A DNA stretch of 64,000 nucleotides from Tetrahymena elliotti 4EA (Eukaryota > Ciliophora > Oligohymenophorea > Hymenostomatida > Tetrahymenidae). Location: NCBI GenBank assembly GCA_000231825.2, contig JH720331.1, positions 155,441 through 219,440 of the forward strand, in the 5' to 3' direction. The position numbers were made by a program, and so were the translations under genes. Shown here in pieces: positions 1 to 12,600 of this stretch; the first letter of the stretch is position 1; each line of letters begins with the position of its first letter. Below the pieces are notes generated by a model. The model made no database searches. It saw only the letters and a program-made list of their open reading frames with translations, and was not told where the DNA came from.

Positions 1-2303
1 GATATACTTGCTTGTGTAATCTTAACTTAAAGGAGCATTGTTATAAGTTTGAGTAACATAAGTAGTGGTTTAAGGGATAACATAATTTGTTGTTGTTGAG
101 CTAATTTAAGGTTAAGCATCAACGCTTTGCTATTGATAATATGTATCTCCACCTCCAATAGCATTTCCAATATTTTCATCAGGAATTGCATTTTTGGAAT
201 TTTAATCTTTAGGAATAAAAGTAATGGTGCTTCCTTTATCTTCAGAATCTTTAAACATGCCCTAAGAACCATATCCAGCTGGTTGATTAGTCATCTTTTA
301 GATAACTATCTATGGTTATTATTGAATTTAAACTTGAGCTTAAGCTTAGCTTCCATAGTTAGGGTTAGCAGCCGATCTCTTCACTACTTCTTCTTCCTAC
401 TATTAAAATTAATAGTTTTTAGGGCATGCCCGAATATATTGTCCATAATTTAAAAAATTTTATAAAATTTAAAGTTGGGTTATTTTATTTAGAATAATAC
501 ACTTATTAATTAAAAAATTAAAATATTTGCATTTCTTCAAATTCAACCAAACTCGAATTTTATTTTTTTATTTCGAATAATTGTTCTGTCTTAATTTATT
601 TTAAATTAATTAATAAATTACCTTTGCTTTTATTGTTTTAGAAATAACTTCATATGGTTAATAAGCTCTTTCAGGAGATTTTGTGACACTAGCTTAAGTG
701 GTAGTATATTCTACCTACTTTTAAACTTGAGGAGCGTTATTTTCTTGTTAGAAAGTAGCAGTTTCAGCATATTCTTACTATAAGTTAATTTATTAGTAAA
801 AATAGGTGATATCTTAACGATCTTCAGCATTGAAATTGAGCATGTGATACAAGTATTAATAGAGAAGGTCTCCATAATTTTCTCTAACTTAGTTTAATCT
901 TTCGTGAAGTAAAGCTTCATTGATTTAGAAATTTTTGTAATCATATACATCATCTAAAGGTTAGAGAAGAGCAGCATGAAGCATACACATACCAATACTG
1001 AAAACATCGGCCTTTTGTTAGTTATACACTGGGTTATACTATTATTGGTACATATCCTATTTTTAAAAAATAATTTAAGATTAAATTTGTTCATAGACAA
1101 AGAGAGTTAAGAGCATTAAATTTATTCTTTTTATAATTAGTTTGGTTTAAAAAAATAGAATATTTATTTTAAAATACCTCCTTTAAACTTTATTTTATCA
1201 AACTTTTGTTAATTAAAATTTCTTTTTCCAAAAATTGAAAAAAAGTAAGGTTGTTTACTAGTAAAAATTGTATTGGTAAATTTTAAAATAATAGGTTTAA
1301 ATACAAACTATCTCTTAGATCTAATTTAATTTAAAAGATAAAGCTTTAAACTAAAATTATACATTAAGAAGCTCAGGGGAGATGTAAATTCCTTAAGGAA
1401 CATTATTAGGGCTAGAAAGGGCTGAAGGATATAAACCTTGTTAAGAGAATAGAGTAGGATCAGCCAATTTTACAATACCGTTAGAAGTAATATAGATGGT
1501 AGAAGGGCGAATATTATTGTGATTGAGCTTATTTTGGTATAAGAAATGAGCACCTTAAACACAGCTAGTTAAAATATTCCACATTTCTTCTTCGCTAAAA
1601 GGCTATTTCTAATCCTTAGATCTTTCTGAAACTTCTTATTCGAGGGTATTTTTGACATATTCAAATACTAAATATACCTTAAAGAAAGTAGAGCAGAATT
1701 GACTTTCTTTATTTTGAATACAATCTATTATTTTTTAAAGTAATTTAAATAAATAAACCTAAATTGCAAAAAATTGTATAAAAATCATCACAAACAGATT
1801 TATTCATTTTAATTTAAGCTTAATTTGCTTGCTAAAATCTTTTTAGCTATTCTAGAGAATATTATTTTTCAGAGAAATCATAGAGAAAATATTATTTTTT
1901 GTTAATTTCATTATTTTTATTTATATTTTGCTAGTAACATTTTAATTACCAAAATTGGTAGCTTATTTATATTTGTTTGTAAAAACGTTTTAATATCAAC
2001 TTTTCAAACAACCAAAAACAAAAAAATTGTATTAGGATGTAAATATTTCAAATTACTATGAAGCTTAATCAAATTTGGGTTATCAAGGCTAAGCTTTGGC
2101 TTGAATTTTTCTATTGTTTTGGCAAATTCGTTTTCATCTGTTAGATTAAACTCTTTTAAGCCAACTTGGTTGTCTGATGACTTATCTTTCAAAACCTAAA
2201 TATCACCAAATGAAGGATGGTTTAACTTCTCTTGCTATTAGAATTTTTATAGAATTTGTTCAATTGTGTTTGAATCTTCTCCTTTTGATTGTTCGGCTCC
2301 CAT
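1..2303 (-). CDS. protein-kinase-fold pseudokinase with N-myristoylation signal (3' end beyond window)
   Basis: Exons read as 2303-2057, 1724-1363, 1056-622 and 399 to beyond base 1, joined in phase. The protein starts MGAEQSKGED, a good N-myristoylation context (Gly2, Ser6), so it probably sits on a membrane. The kinase fold follows: VGLKEF with the beta-3 Lys near residue 60, an alphaC-like helix, the hinge VYLVFEYV near 100, SPELL in the activation-segment region and ADVFSIGMCMLHAAL for helix F. Key catalytic residues are replaced: the glycine loop reads NHPSFGDIQV, the catalytic loop has His-Asn-Asn (about residue 151) instead of HRD, and DFG is Asp-Pro-Thr (about 171). It is therefore predicted to be inactive as a phosphotransferase. 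A Gln-rich tail with no recognised domain follows and leaves the window. The fold is supported by several motifs; exon borders are inferred. Confidence 0.8.
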
Positions 2304-3766
2304 TTTTCTTAAAACTATTTATAAATTATATTAACAGTAAAAAAATAACGATAAATGAGCTAAAATATTTTAAAAATTAAATAGAAAGAATATGCTCGCT
2401 TGTTAATCATTTTAATACTATTGTTAGTCTTCTTGAGTTATTTCTAAAAATGATAATTTAACTTTGAAAAAGAATTACTTTGCTTTCAGTAAACTGAGTT
2501 TGTATTCTGCTAGATATTTTACAATAATCTTTCTATTTATTTCAATGATTATGATTTTTTAATTTAAAATTTTCTAATTTTTAATTTTGATTTCGATTAT
2601 CTTTTTAGTATTCTTAAATAGAAAATCCTCAGTTGATTGATTTATGATTTATGGTGCTTTATTTTTTGATAGTTGATTTTTGAATTTATTATGAGTAGAT
2701 AGAAATGTTCATATTAAAATAAATAGAAAAACCACTCCTGATCTGTTAATAATTTATTTTTATTTATTAATTAATTAATAATCTCCTCCATATCTATTTT
2801 CAAAATATTATTGCAATAAAATAAGGTTAATTTATTTCTTGTCTCAATATTTATCTATTTGATCATTCAAATAAAAAACTTTAGTCATTCAATTATATTT
2901 TTCAAAAATCTTTATTTTTTAACCAAACAACAAACAAGAAATAATTTTTTGCTCTTTCTTTATGTTGCAATTTTTTCACAATTCTAAAGGAGAAAAATTT
3001 TACTTTGGCAGGATTTAGATAAAAAAGTAAATAAAAAAATTGTTAGTCTGGGAGTTAATAATTTCTTATTCAAGAATAGAAAATATAATATATTTCACAT
3101 TTTCTATTGATGTTTATTTAATTCAATTTTTTCCTATTTGTCCAAAATTAAAGTTAGTTTAAAATATTTTCTTAAATTTATTTATTATTTGAAGTTGAAT
3201 TTTTTTATCATTTTAAATTGATTTTTAATTTAATATTAAATAGGGTTAATACTATTATTACTTTTATTTCTAACTTAAAATATTAGAATTATTTTTCAAA
3301 AATTATCTCTTCTAAATGAAAAAAAACCTTAAAAGTTCAAAGTTCAAAGAATTTGTTGAAATGATATCAACACAAATTTAAATGCGCTTAAATTTTAAAA
3401 ATGAATAAAGTGATAAACATTTTTTTATACTATTATTATTTTAATAAATAACTTTAGATATTATTTTTCAAAAAATTATCTCTTCAAAAATAAAAAAAAG
3501 TCTAAAAAGCTATAAGTATTTAGATCTCAAAGAAATTTTTGATATAATATCAAGAATAAAAAATTTAAATGTGCTAAATTTTTAAAATGAATATGGTGAT
3601 AAAAATTGATTTTCACAAAATAATTGAAATGATCAATCAAATCTGATAATGTTTTTGATGCTTTCTAAACAGTATTCACAAATTTAATCAATTATATTTT
3701 TGATAATAAAATCAGTTTTCTACAAAATTTACTTAATTAGATTTTTAAAATTATAAATAGAGAAAA
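2304..3766. other. intergenic AT-rich region
   Basis: This lies between the divergent pseudokinase and orphan genes, so both promoters should be here. Stops are frequent in all frames and no gene was recognised. The only structure seen is the imperfect tandem repeat listed separately. Confidence 0.6.
3248..3606. repeat. two-copy imperfect tandem repeat, unit about 179 bp
   Basis: Copy 1 (about 3248-3426) and copy 2 (about 3427-3606) share the same order of blocks: a TACTATTATTA start, TTATTTTTCAAAAA plus TTATCTCTTC, an A-run, TCAAAGAA, GATATCAA or an equivalent, and AAATTT...AAATGAATA..GTGATAAA. Small indels and substitutions separate them. It is noncoding. Confidence 0.7.
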
Positions 3767-4462
3767 ATGATAGATTAATTACTCTTTGCATGTGAAGTTA
3801 TTAAAATGACATAATCCCATCTATTAGTTTAGCTTGACGCAAAGAAGAAAATGCAGTATGATGAAAACTACTAGAATGAAAAAAACATTTAAAACATATT
3901 GAACATAAAAAAGTATATCTCCTATCAAATTGAATAAGGTGCTATTATGATGAAGCTTGTAGAAGAAATATAGCAAAATGAGGAACTTTTAATTTAAAAG
4001 GAATCAGAATAGTTTAAAGAAGCATTTGAAAATGAATTTAAAGTTGAATTTAAACTGACTAAACTTGCCTATGATTTATCAGTTGCAAATTATGAAGATG
4101 TTTGCCAAAAAAATTTTGGTAATGAGTTTAGAGTAGCAGAATGGACTGATTTAGAGGATATATTTTATGAGTTAGAGGAAACGAAAATTGATTATTTTGT
4201 TGAATATTTAGGATTCAATAATTCATAAAATGACTTTGCAATTAAATATAATGGAAATCATAAATACTCACAATCAAGATTCTACTTTGTCTCTTGGCAT
4301 AACCATAAAAAACCAGATTTTTATCTGGCCCATGAAAATATAGATAACTTTCTTTTAAGTTTAGGTTCATGGGTTGGAAGTAAAAGAATACTCTGTATAA
4401 AAAAAATAAAAGAACAAACATAAGAAAATGACTCATAATAACTTGAAGAAAATTATTCATGA
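3767..4462 (+). CDS. hypothetical 231-aa protein
   Basis: A single uninterrupted frame runs from ATG 3767 to TGA 4460-4462. The protein begins MIDQLLFACEV and is acidic and rich in Glu, Asn and Lys. Its middle is predicted helical (EFKVEFKLTKLAYDLS). The C-terminal half holds SRFYFVSWHNHKKPDFYLAH and ends in a Gln/Glu-rich stretch. No signal peptide, membrane segment or known motif is visible. The gap-free frame with normal amino-acid composition argues for a real gene. Its function is unknown. It lies about 580 bp upstream of a degenerate kinase gene on the same strand. Confidence 0.7.
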
Positions 4463-5041
4463 TTTTACTTTTTTTAAATAAATAAAGATAAAATAAACTA
4501 AGATAAAACTTTTATGTACTGAATTTTTAGTGATTTTAATCCTCCTTCAAGATGCTCTGTTAAAAATTAATTTTTAAAAAAAATCTTTCAAAATAGTGAT
4601 TTTAATCATAAAAAAGCATATTACTTTTAAACAACAAACTATTAAATTAATATATTATCATTTTATACAAAAAATTTATATTCTTATGGCTGTATTTCTC
4701 ATAGAATAAAGCATATTTATTATTATACTTTATGAAATATTAGAAATATTTATTTATCATATAATTTAAAAAATTAAAAGAGAAATTTAAAAGTGAATTT
4801 ATTCCAAGCATCTTATTTATTCAAAACAGGTGATTTCTTAAAATTAAAAATTATAGTTCTCACATTTAATTTGAAATAAATAATTTTTTTCACAACAAAC
4901 CTCAACTAATAATAAATTAGCTCCTATAAAGATATTTAATTGACTGATCATTGCAAAAATTATCTTATACAATTAAATTGAATTTTTAATAAAATTAAAA
5001 GAATTATTTAATTTATTTATTACAAAGTAAAAGTAATTAAA

Positions 5042-6041
5042 ATGGATTAAATCAATAAGAAACTCTTAGAAATCTAACTAGAAAAAGAAAAAATAATCAA
5101 CTAATTCCTGAAAAATAATTAATACGTTTTAGAAAAAGATCTAGGAGAAGGTAAGTTTTCCAAAGTAGTTTAAGCTAAATCTTTAAAAGACTTGACAAAA
5201 GTAACAATTAAAATTTTTAAAAGTGATGGCTAGTAGAAAATAGAAATGGAAAATATAAAATAAGAAATTTAGATATTAAAGATGATTTAAAATGAAAAAT
5301 ATGTTCTTTAATTTATCTAAGAGATTTAAGATAAAAAATCATAAATTTGTACTGTTGTTACAGAGCTATGAGATTGTAATTTATTTCTATACATTTAGAA
5401 ACTTTAAATTTAGTTTTTTTATTTATAAAAAAGGTAGCTTAACAAAGTCTTTAAGTTTAATAAATTCAGTATCTAGTAAGTATATGCTTTGAGCTATTAA
5501 TTACTCAGGGGATTAAATTTGTTTTAAATGAAAGGAATTATGCATACTGACATCAAACCAGATAATATTTTATATAATCGATCTAAAAACTAATTTATTA
5601 TTTGTAAAAAAAATTGTAAAATTTTAATTCTTTAATTTTTTTAAATATTTAACAGGTGATTTTGGTTTGTCGAAATTAATTAAAGATCCATCAATAGAAG
5701 AAACTACATCAGTAATAAAAATAATACATTTTTTATCAATTAGTAAACTAAAACTATTTCAAATTAAATGTTTAGTCTCTTTAGGAAATTTAAATTATAA
5801 ATCTCCTGAAGAAGTTAATAACCAAAAACCCTACACCTTTGCAGTAAATTATTTCTCTCTATTAACAAAGCTTTTGATAATTTTTATAAAAACACTTTAT
5901 AAACATTTTTAATAATAGACAGCAATTTTTTCTATAGGAATCATAATATTGGAGGCATTTATGCGAAGACCTCTACTAATTATCATAATTTCATTTTTTC
6001 ATATCCCTAAGAATTTCTTCTACAACTAAGCTCCCTCTTGA
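5042..6041 (+). pseudogene. broken Ser/Thr protein kinase (in-frame TGA, truncated C-lobe)
   Basis: Kinase motifs appear in correct order: glycine loop GEGKFSKVVQAK, beta-3 VTIKIFK, catalytic loop MHTDIKPDNIL (HTD in place of HRD), ICDFGLSK after an intron at 5604-5655, and KSPEE for the APE region. A second intron at 5844-5918 rejoins FATAIFSIGIIILEA (helix F). Two lesions stand out. An in-frame TGA at 5369-5371 falls just before the hinge (VVTEL-stop-DCNLF). The frame then ends at TGA 6039-6041 soon after helix F, so most of the C-lobe is missing. The end overlaps the convergent gene below by about 50 bp. It is most simply a decayed kinase copy; a readthrough TGA is possible but would not explain the missing C-lobe. 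Confidence 0.75.
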
Positions 6042-7217
6042 TTTAGGCTTGTTAAACAATTTTTGAGATATATCACCGAATTTTGGAGGATGATTAAATT
6101 AATTTTAGTATTAAAACGGAGGAGGTTACATATTATTAAAAGGAGGTTATGAAAACATACTTGGATTGATATTTTTATTCATCATCATATTAGGATTCGT
6201 TTACATAAAAGGCATAGCTTAGAATTAATTAAGCATTGGCGTCATCATAGATTACAGTTATAAATTTTATTGAGAAAGTGCTCTTTCCTATTCTAATTTT
6301 TTGAGCTAAATTTCATGTTAATGTTGAGCTATCTTTTACCTATATTCTAGCTCTTTTGATAAAGCATCTTCTTATTATTTAAGTTAATAATAATTTTGAG
6401 TGTTATTTTATTTTTATTCAACTTTTTAAAGCAAAGTTTCCATTAGTTTTTATTAATTTTTAATTAATGGCTCTAAAACTTATTATAACTCTTTTTCTTA
6501 TTATTTTTTCAATTTTCTTCTTTTTCTTTGATATTCCATTTCTTCTTACCTAAGTAGAAGCTCTTATTGAAATTAGAATTGTTGTTACTATAGAGCTTCA
6601 AACATTTTTTATTACTATAAAATCATCTCGCCAGTTGCTAAATTAGTTTATAAATTTCTTTTTAAATTTCTCTCATATTAAATATTTTCTTACTAATTAT
6701 TTTCTTCTTAAACTTAATTATCATTTTCAGGGTCTATGTTTTCATCAATAAAAATATTATCAGGTTGGTTCATTTTCAATAAATTTTACTTTAAATATTA
6801 ATCTAATTAATCTTTATTTAAATTACTTATTTATTATCTTATATTATCTTTCTTTTTATGTGTTTATTATGGGGTAAAAAAATTCTAGTTGACATGAACT
6901 TAATGTTGATTAGGCATATTCTAATTTAAAACCATTGATTGGTTTAAAGGATTTTAATATTATTGAATAGGTATTGTTGGCTATGAAACAGGGAAAGTAT
7001 TGAACTAATTATTTGGAATAGGGTTAGTCATAAAGTTGCCTTGCTTTAGCAATTGGTAATCAGGATCGTTCATCATTTAGTATTATTCAAAATTTGTTGG
7101 TTTAGATATAGCATCATTATCTTAAACCTATCTTGGTATTACTCCATTTAATGAAAGAACTTTTTCAGCAATTTATGCAAATCTCGAATCAAAATTGTAG
7201 CGGTCTTTGTTGATCAT
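5991..7217 (-). CDS. Gln/Asn-rich coiled-coil protein, 408 aa
   Basis: One exon, start ATG at 7217, stop TGA at 5991-5993. The N-terminus MINKDRYNFDSRFAQIAEKV is ordered-looking. A long Gln/Asn/Pro/Met-rich linker follows. From about residue 180 there is a strongly helical charged segment (QQELLLRQEEMEYQRKRRKL and following, with KQQEKELQQVLEPL) that should form a coiled coil. A second Met/Asn/Pro-rich stretch ends in a conserved-looking tail with SRGSLVVEEILRDMKK. There is no catalytic motif. It could be a structural or scaffold protein, but no family was recognised. Its 3' end overlaps the degenerate kinase on the other strand. Confidence 0.75.
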
Positions 7218-7559
7218 TTTAAATAAGCTGCTAAAACGGCACTAAAACAGCTTTGAATGAGATTTATATAATAAAAATGATAGTTTTAGATGATTTATAG
7301 ACTTGATTAATTAATTAGTTATTATTCAGTAAGTAAAAATAATAAAGAATATAAAGCCAGAATTTGTAATATTTTAATTGATAGAATACGGTGATAATTT
7401 AAGATAAATAAATAATGTTAAAATCTGTTATTATTATTTACTAAAATGAATCATTTTTTTAAGTTATAAAAAAACTGATGTGATAGATTAAATAAAAAGC
7501 TCTATGAAATTATTTTAAGATTTTATTAAAATATAAATTAAGTATCCAAATAATTAAAT

Positions 7560-8408
7560 TCAATTAAATATCATATCAATATAAGTATCATCTACTTTTG
7601 AGTAAAGCATATCAGATTTTATTTTGTTGTAAATAGCTAATACTTGTTAAAGCTTATGCTCATAATCTTTAGATGTTTTCTTGTATTAAAATGAGAGCTT
7701 TTCGAATGTTTCACATGGAGATTCAGGTTCAAAAATGAAGCTCTCTTCTTTAAGCAGATCAGTTTTAAATTAATGTACATCTAAATCTCTTATTTTTTAC
7801 TTAAAGAGTTCGCTTTCAACATCTACCTCTTCTTTTTATGTTTATACTCTTATTTCTTTAAACACTTTGTTAAATTATTTTGATTGAGCTTTTAGAATTT
7901 TTTTCTGGAGTTGAATAACTTTATCTTATGAAAATTATTCCTTAACTTCTGAACTAACTTCTAAAGAAGGTGGGATACCTTGCAAAGAATTTTCAAAAGC
8001 TTCATCAATCTAAGAGCATACATCTTAGATTTTTTTATCATCTTGATATTAAACAGAAAAAAAATAATCAAATTCTTCTAAAGAAATATTATATCTCTTA
8101 GCTATATACTCTCTCTCTGATTTTAAATCATTGAGGATATTACTTTAAACCACATCTTTAATAGAAATCCCTTCTTTTAGCATTTCGCTACCACCATTTT
8201 ATTCTTTTAATCTCTTAATTATTTCAGCTGTCTAAATAAATACTCTTAGAGATGCCCTCTTATATTCTTTAATCATTTTAAGAACTTAATCTCTTGAAAC
8301 TTTGCCTTCCTAGCTATTTTTTGCTGGAAGAAGCTGAGATAAAAAATAAGCTAACCCGCCTACTACACCAACACCTAATAATGTTAAAAATTTTTGTTTA
8401 TTATCCAT
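7560..8408 (-). CDS. membrane-anchored helical protein, 282 aa
   Basis: A single exon with start ATG at 8408 and stop TGA at 7560-7562. The protein begins MDNKQKF and then a clear hydrophobic segment, LTLLGVGVVGGLAYFLSQLL (residues 8-27). This suits one N-terminal membrane anchor, for example of an organelle outer membrane. The remaining 250 residues are charged and mostly helical (VLKMIKEYKRASLRVFIQTA; KVFKEIRVQTQKEEVDVESE) with no Cys and no enzyme motif. The arrangement resembles tail-out anchored adaptor proteins, but no family is recognised. About 340 bp separates it from the gene downstream on the same strand. Confidence 0.75.
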
Positions 8409-9612
8409 TTTTGTATTTTAGTGAAAATTTGAAGGATCTATATTTAATTGTGAAAGTATTCTAATTTCAATAAATAGAACAATAATAATATTTTGGGAAA
8501 AACAAAAAAAAGATCTTTAATTTCAGTCTATGAATAAAAATATTTTTTTATTTTTGGTATAAAACGTTTAATAACTGCAAAATACTTTTTTAAACTATTA
8601 GTCTTCATTGAAAAATATAAATAATTATTAAAATAAATCTCTTTAAAGACAATCTATTTCAAAATGTAAATTATTTGAAATGAATTGTGGTTCATATTAA
8701 GGAGATTTATTTTTCAATTTTGTATAAAATGATCTCAAATGTACTTATAATTGTCATAGCTAATATTTTAATAAAATTAATTTTTTGAAATTTTACTTTT
8801 AAAAATTAATAAATATTTTTTTATTTATTTGTTTTTAATTGAAATGTTCACATTAAAAGTATACATTCAAACAATTACTAAAGAATATTACACTTAGAAA
8901 AAATACTGTTTAGTTTAATAAAAAGGTATGAAATGTTTTTACTTAAAAATTTTTGAACAAATAGAAACAAATTGAAGTTGAAAAATCAAATAGAGAAAAC
9001 TGAATTATCCAAAAATACCAATTAATTTGAATTGCAAAGATAAATACTAAAATTAAGAATTTCATGGCTAATTTTAGTCACATTAAAAAACTGGAGTTTT
9101 ATTGAAAAACCAACTTACTTTTAATTATATAAAAATTGTTTGATCTAACTTCTGCTTGTTAATGATGATTTAGTTATTGTAAAAATTAATTTGTGTAAAA
9201 TTTACATTAAGAATATAGATTTTCACAAATAAATTTGTATTTAATGATAGAAGTTGATTAATTTTCAATGGCAGAATTTATTTTTTAAGGAAAATGTAGA
9301 AGATAACTTAAAATAAAAATAATTAACTCAACTTGTAAAAATTTTGAATGAAGGAATTCAATTAATTAACTAAGAGTTTTGTTATCAATAATTAATAAAA
9401 AAAAAAGCAAATAAAAAAAGAGCAATACTCACAAACCTCACTTTAAAAAAAAAATTACTTAAAACTCAATTTGAAAAAAAAACTAAAAAAAATATTTATT
9501 TGTATAGATCAAACTCTTAATATAATAGAAACAAAAGAGTTAAGTGTTTAAAAAAGGACGTTGATAGAAATAAATTAGAATTGAAAGATCAAGTCCATTA
9601 GTAATTGAAAGG
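8409..9612. other. intergenic, no gene seen
   Basis: AT-rich with many A/T homopolymers and TGA in all frames. Short ATG-initiated frames near 9240-9580 are Lys/Asn-rich and end quickly; they look like 5' flank of the phosphodiesterase gene rather than coding sequence. Confidence 0.5.
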
Positions 9613-12600
9613 ATGTCATCATAAATTAGAGTAGAAGCATCCCCTGTCTTTGACTCAATGAATAAAGACGAGAAAGAAAAAATTTTAAAAACTAGTAATG
9701 AAAATAGTGGAGATTAAACAAATAAAGACTCCATGATAAACAGCAAGTAGGATCAGACAACTATCAACAAATAAGATACTTCAGTAATCAATGGATAGCA
9801 GAGCAACGGAACAGATTCTTTGTAAGTTGGAAAGAAGAAGCTTCCTAGTAAGAGCTCTGCTAGCGATAATACAAAATCTGCAAACGGCGGAGGAGAAACA
9901 GTAAACACAAAAGGTAATGATGAAGAAGAAAAGCTAACGCTAGTGAACAACTTACAAAAATAGTCTGTAAATTATTTAAGAGATTCAATGTCTACAAACT
10001 ATATAAATAAAATAAATATTAAAAAATATTAGCAACAAAAAAAGAAAGCCACAGAGAATCCAAGTTTAATGTCTAATCCATCTAAATTAGGCAGATCTGA
10101 AATAAAAATCCAGTAGAATTAATTTTTTAAACAACAACAAACAAGCACACAAAAATTAGATTGATCAAACACTTTTATTATTGATAAAATTTCCAACTCC
10201 TCTATTTAGAAGGTTGGTCAAGCATCAAGCAATACTAATTTTCATAAAAATTTTTAAGATCATTTTACCAAAAAGGGAGGGAGGGAGAGTAACTTAAAGA
10301 TTAATAATCAGTTTATTACAAATAAGTAATATGCCTTTCAGATCGCTTATAGTTATTTTCAATAGTTTTTTTACTTATCAGTTTACTTTAAAGTTATCAA
10401 TCAACTCTTTACTTTTTTTGAAATCTATCAATAGTGAGTGAGCTTGGTTTCTTCATAGGTTTATTATTATGAACTAATCTTTTTCTTTCTTTATAATCAA
10501 AGTATCTTTACACTTGGAAATTTCATCCTATTTAAATTATTTAAATGACATTTTTATAACTTTAAAAGTTTTTTCCAAGTCATTCTAATCCTTTCAATTA
10601 TTTAGTTGATTAAATACTAATTAAATAAAATACAGTAAAAACTTCAAAAATAAATAATCAAATATTTTTTGCTCCAATCCATTGTTTAGAAAGTTGTGCT
10701 TATTTCAGAAGACATTTAACTTTTTTTCCAAAAATGTTTGATCAATATTTTTAAAAAATAATTTTTTTTGAGTTATTTTAAATATTTATTAATCTTATAT
10801 TTTAAAATAGGAATGTATCTCCTTTTAAAAGACAGCTTAGAAAGGCTGTTAGATCTAAACCAGTACTGTATTTTATAGTCTTTTTAGTTATAATTTATAC
10901 AGTGTTGATTTTTGTTGATATTTCTTTGTAATAATTCTTGGACACTGATTAACAACAATAATATGATGACCGTTTAAGATACATAGAAATAGTCATTTTG
11001 GCTATATTTTGTCTTGAAATTATTTTAAATGCTTTTGGTACAGGATTCAAAGTAAGCAAAAGTTAAATTTAAAAAACTTTTATTCATTATTATTAATAAT
11101 AATAATAAGAAATATTTTAGAGATAGATGGCTTTTATTAGATGCAATTATTATCTTGCTAAGTTTAGCATTAGTTATCATTGATATGACTATCAATTTTG
11201 GTTCCAAATTCACCTCAGTAGCAAGTATTATTAGAGCAATTTTCCGTTTTTTAAGAATATTTTTGCTTCTTAGAAAGGTAAATTTATTTACTTTTACATG
11301 AACTAGAGCATAAAAAATTGTTTTTAAACTAAAAATAGCTCTAAAGCTTCAAGAAGATAAATGTAACTTCAAGTATAAAAACTCCTTCAGAAAAAGTATT
11401 AGAAATTTTATCAGAATTCAAAGAATATTTTGATGATACTGAAATTATTTAAGATATCGAATGGTCTATGAAAATGATTGCTTCAAATAAACTATACGAG
11501 CCTGTTATTGGAGAAGGAGGAGATGCTCTTGTAATATTTTTTAAAGATGGATTTTGTAATTTTTAATTAATTTTTTTTTTAAAAGCTTGCTGCATGGTCC
11601 AACCAAAATCAACAGAAGTAAGACTCTTCTAAAAACCAAGAAGGCAACTAAAATGTTATTTCTGAAAAACAATAAGTAGCTAATAATTTAAACAGAAAAT
11701 CTACAGTTAATAGGGTATTTCATATGCCTGAAACTATTACTCAAAAATTTATACCATCTCATATTACTAAAGAATTCGATAAAGTAAATCAAAAGCTTTT
11801 CCTCTTTAAAATAGATGATTTAAATATGTTTAAAATTTCATTATTTTAAAATTAGTCAATTAATGAATTAACATTCAATTGCTTTGAAATTTAAAAATTA
11901 TGTGGAGGTTAGGAGTCTTCTCAACTTCTTGTTTACTTGTTTGATAAATACAATTTGCTTGAGGAACTCAAAATAGACTCATAGAAATTTATTAATTTAA
12001 GTGTTAGAATATAAAATGGTTACAGAGAGAATCCTTATCATGATCGCCTCCACTCGTTTGATGTCACTTAAACTATTCACTTCTTTATCACTAAATGTAG
12101 GTTTGGAGATCTTGCTAAATTAAAACCTATGGAAAGGGCAGCTATGTATTTTTCTGCAGCTATTCATGATTTCGATCACCCGTAAAATTATATTATGTCT
12201 AAAGACTATTTAATTTAATATTTACTTAAATAGAGGTTACAATAATGTTTTCTTAATCAATACCTAAAATATCTTAGCCTTGAAATTTAATGGTAAGTTT
12301 TTTAATATTTAGTTATTTTAGTTTGAAAACAAAATATTTTTTTTAGATCAAAGTGTGCTAGAAAACCATCATGTGAGCTCTGTTTATGAAATGATTCTCA
12401 CAAACAACACCTTGAACATTTTCTAAAATTTCTCTAATGATGATTTTAAATCATTTAGAGAAATGGTGGTTAATATGGTTCTAGCAACTGATATGACTAA
12501 GCATTTTGCAGATATTTCTAAACTTAAATCTCGTATTTCAGCATCAGGTAATTAATTCATAACTTGTACATATTTCCAATTTTAAATTTTAATTTAAAAT

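Noticed and set aside
9240..9585. Short ATG frames upstream of the phosphodiesterase
   Set aside because: They are Lys/Asn-rich, dominated by A-runs, and stop within about 80 codons without a phase-compatible donor.
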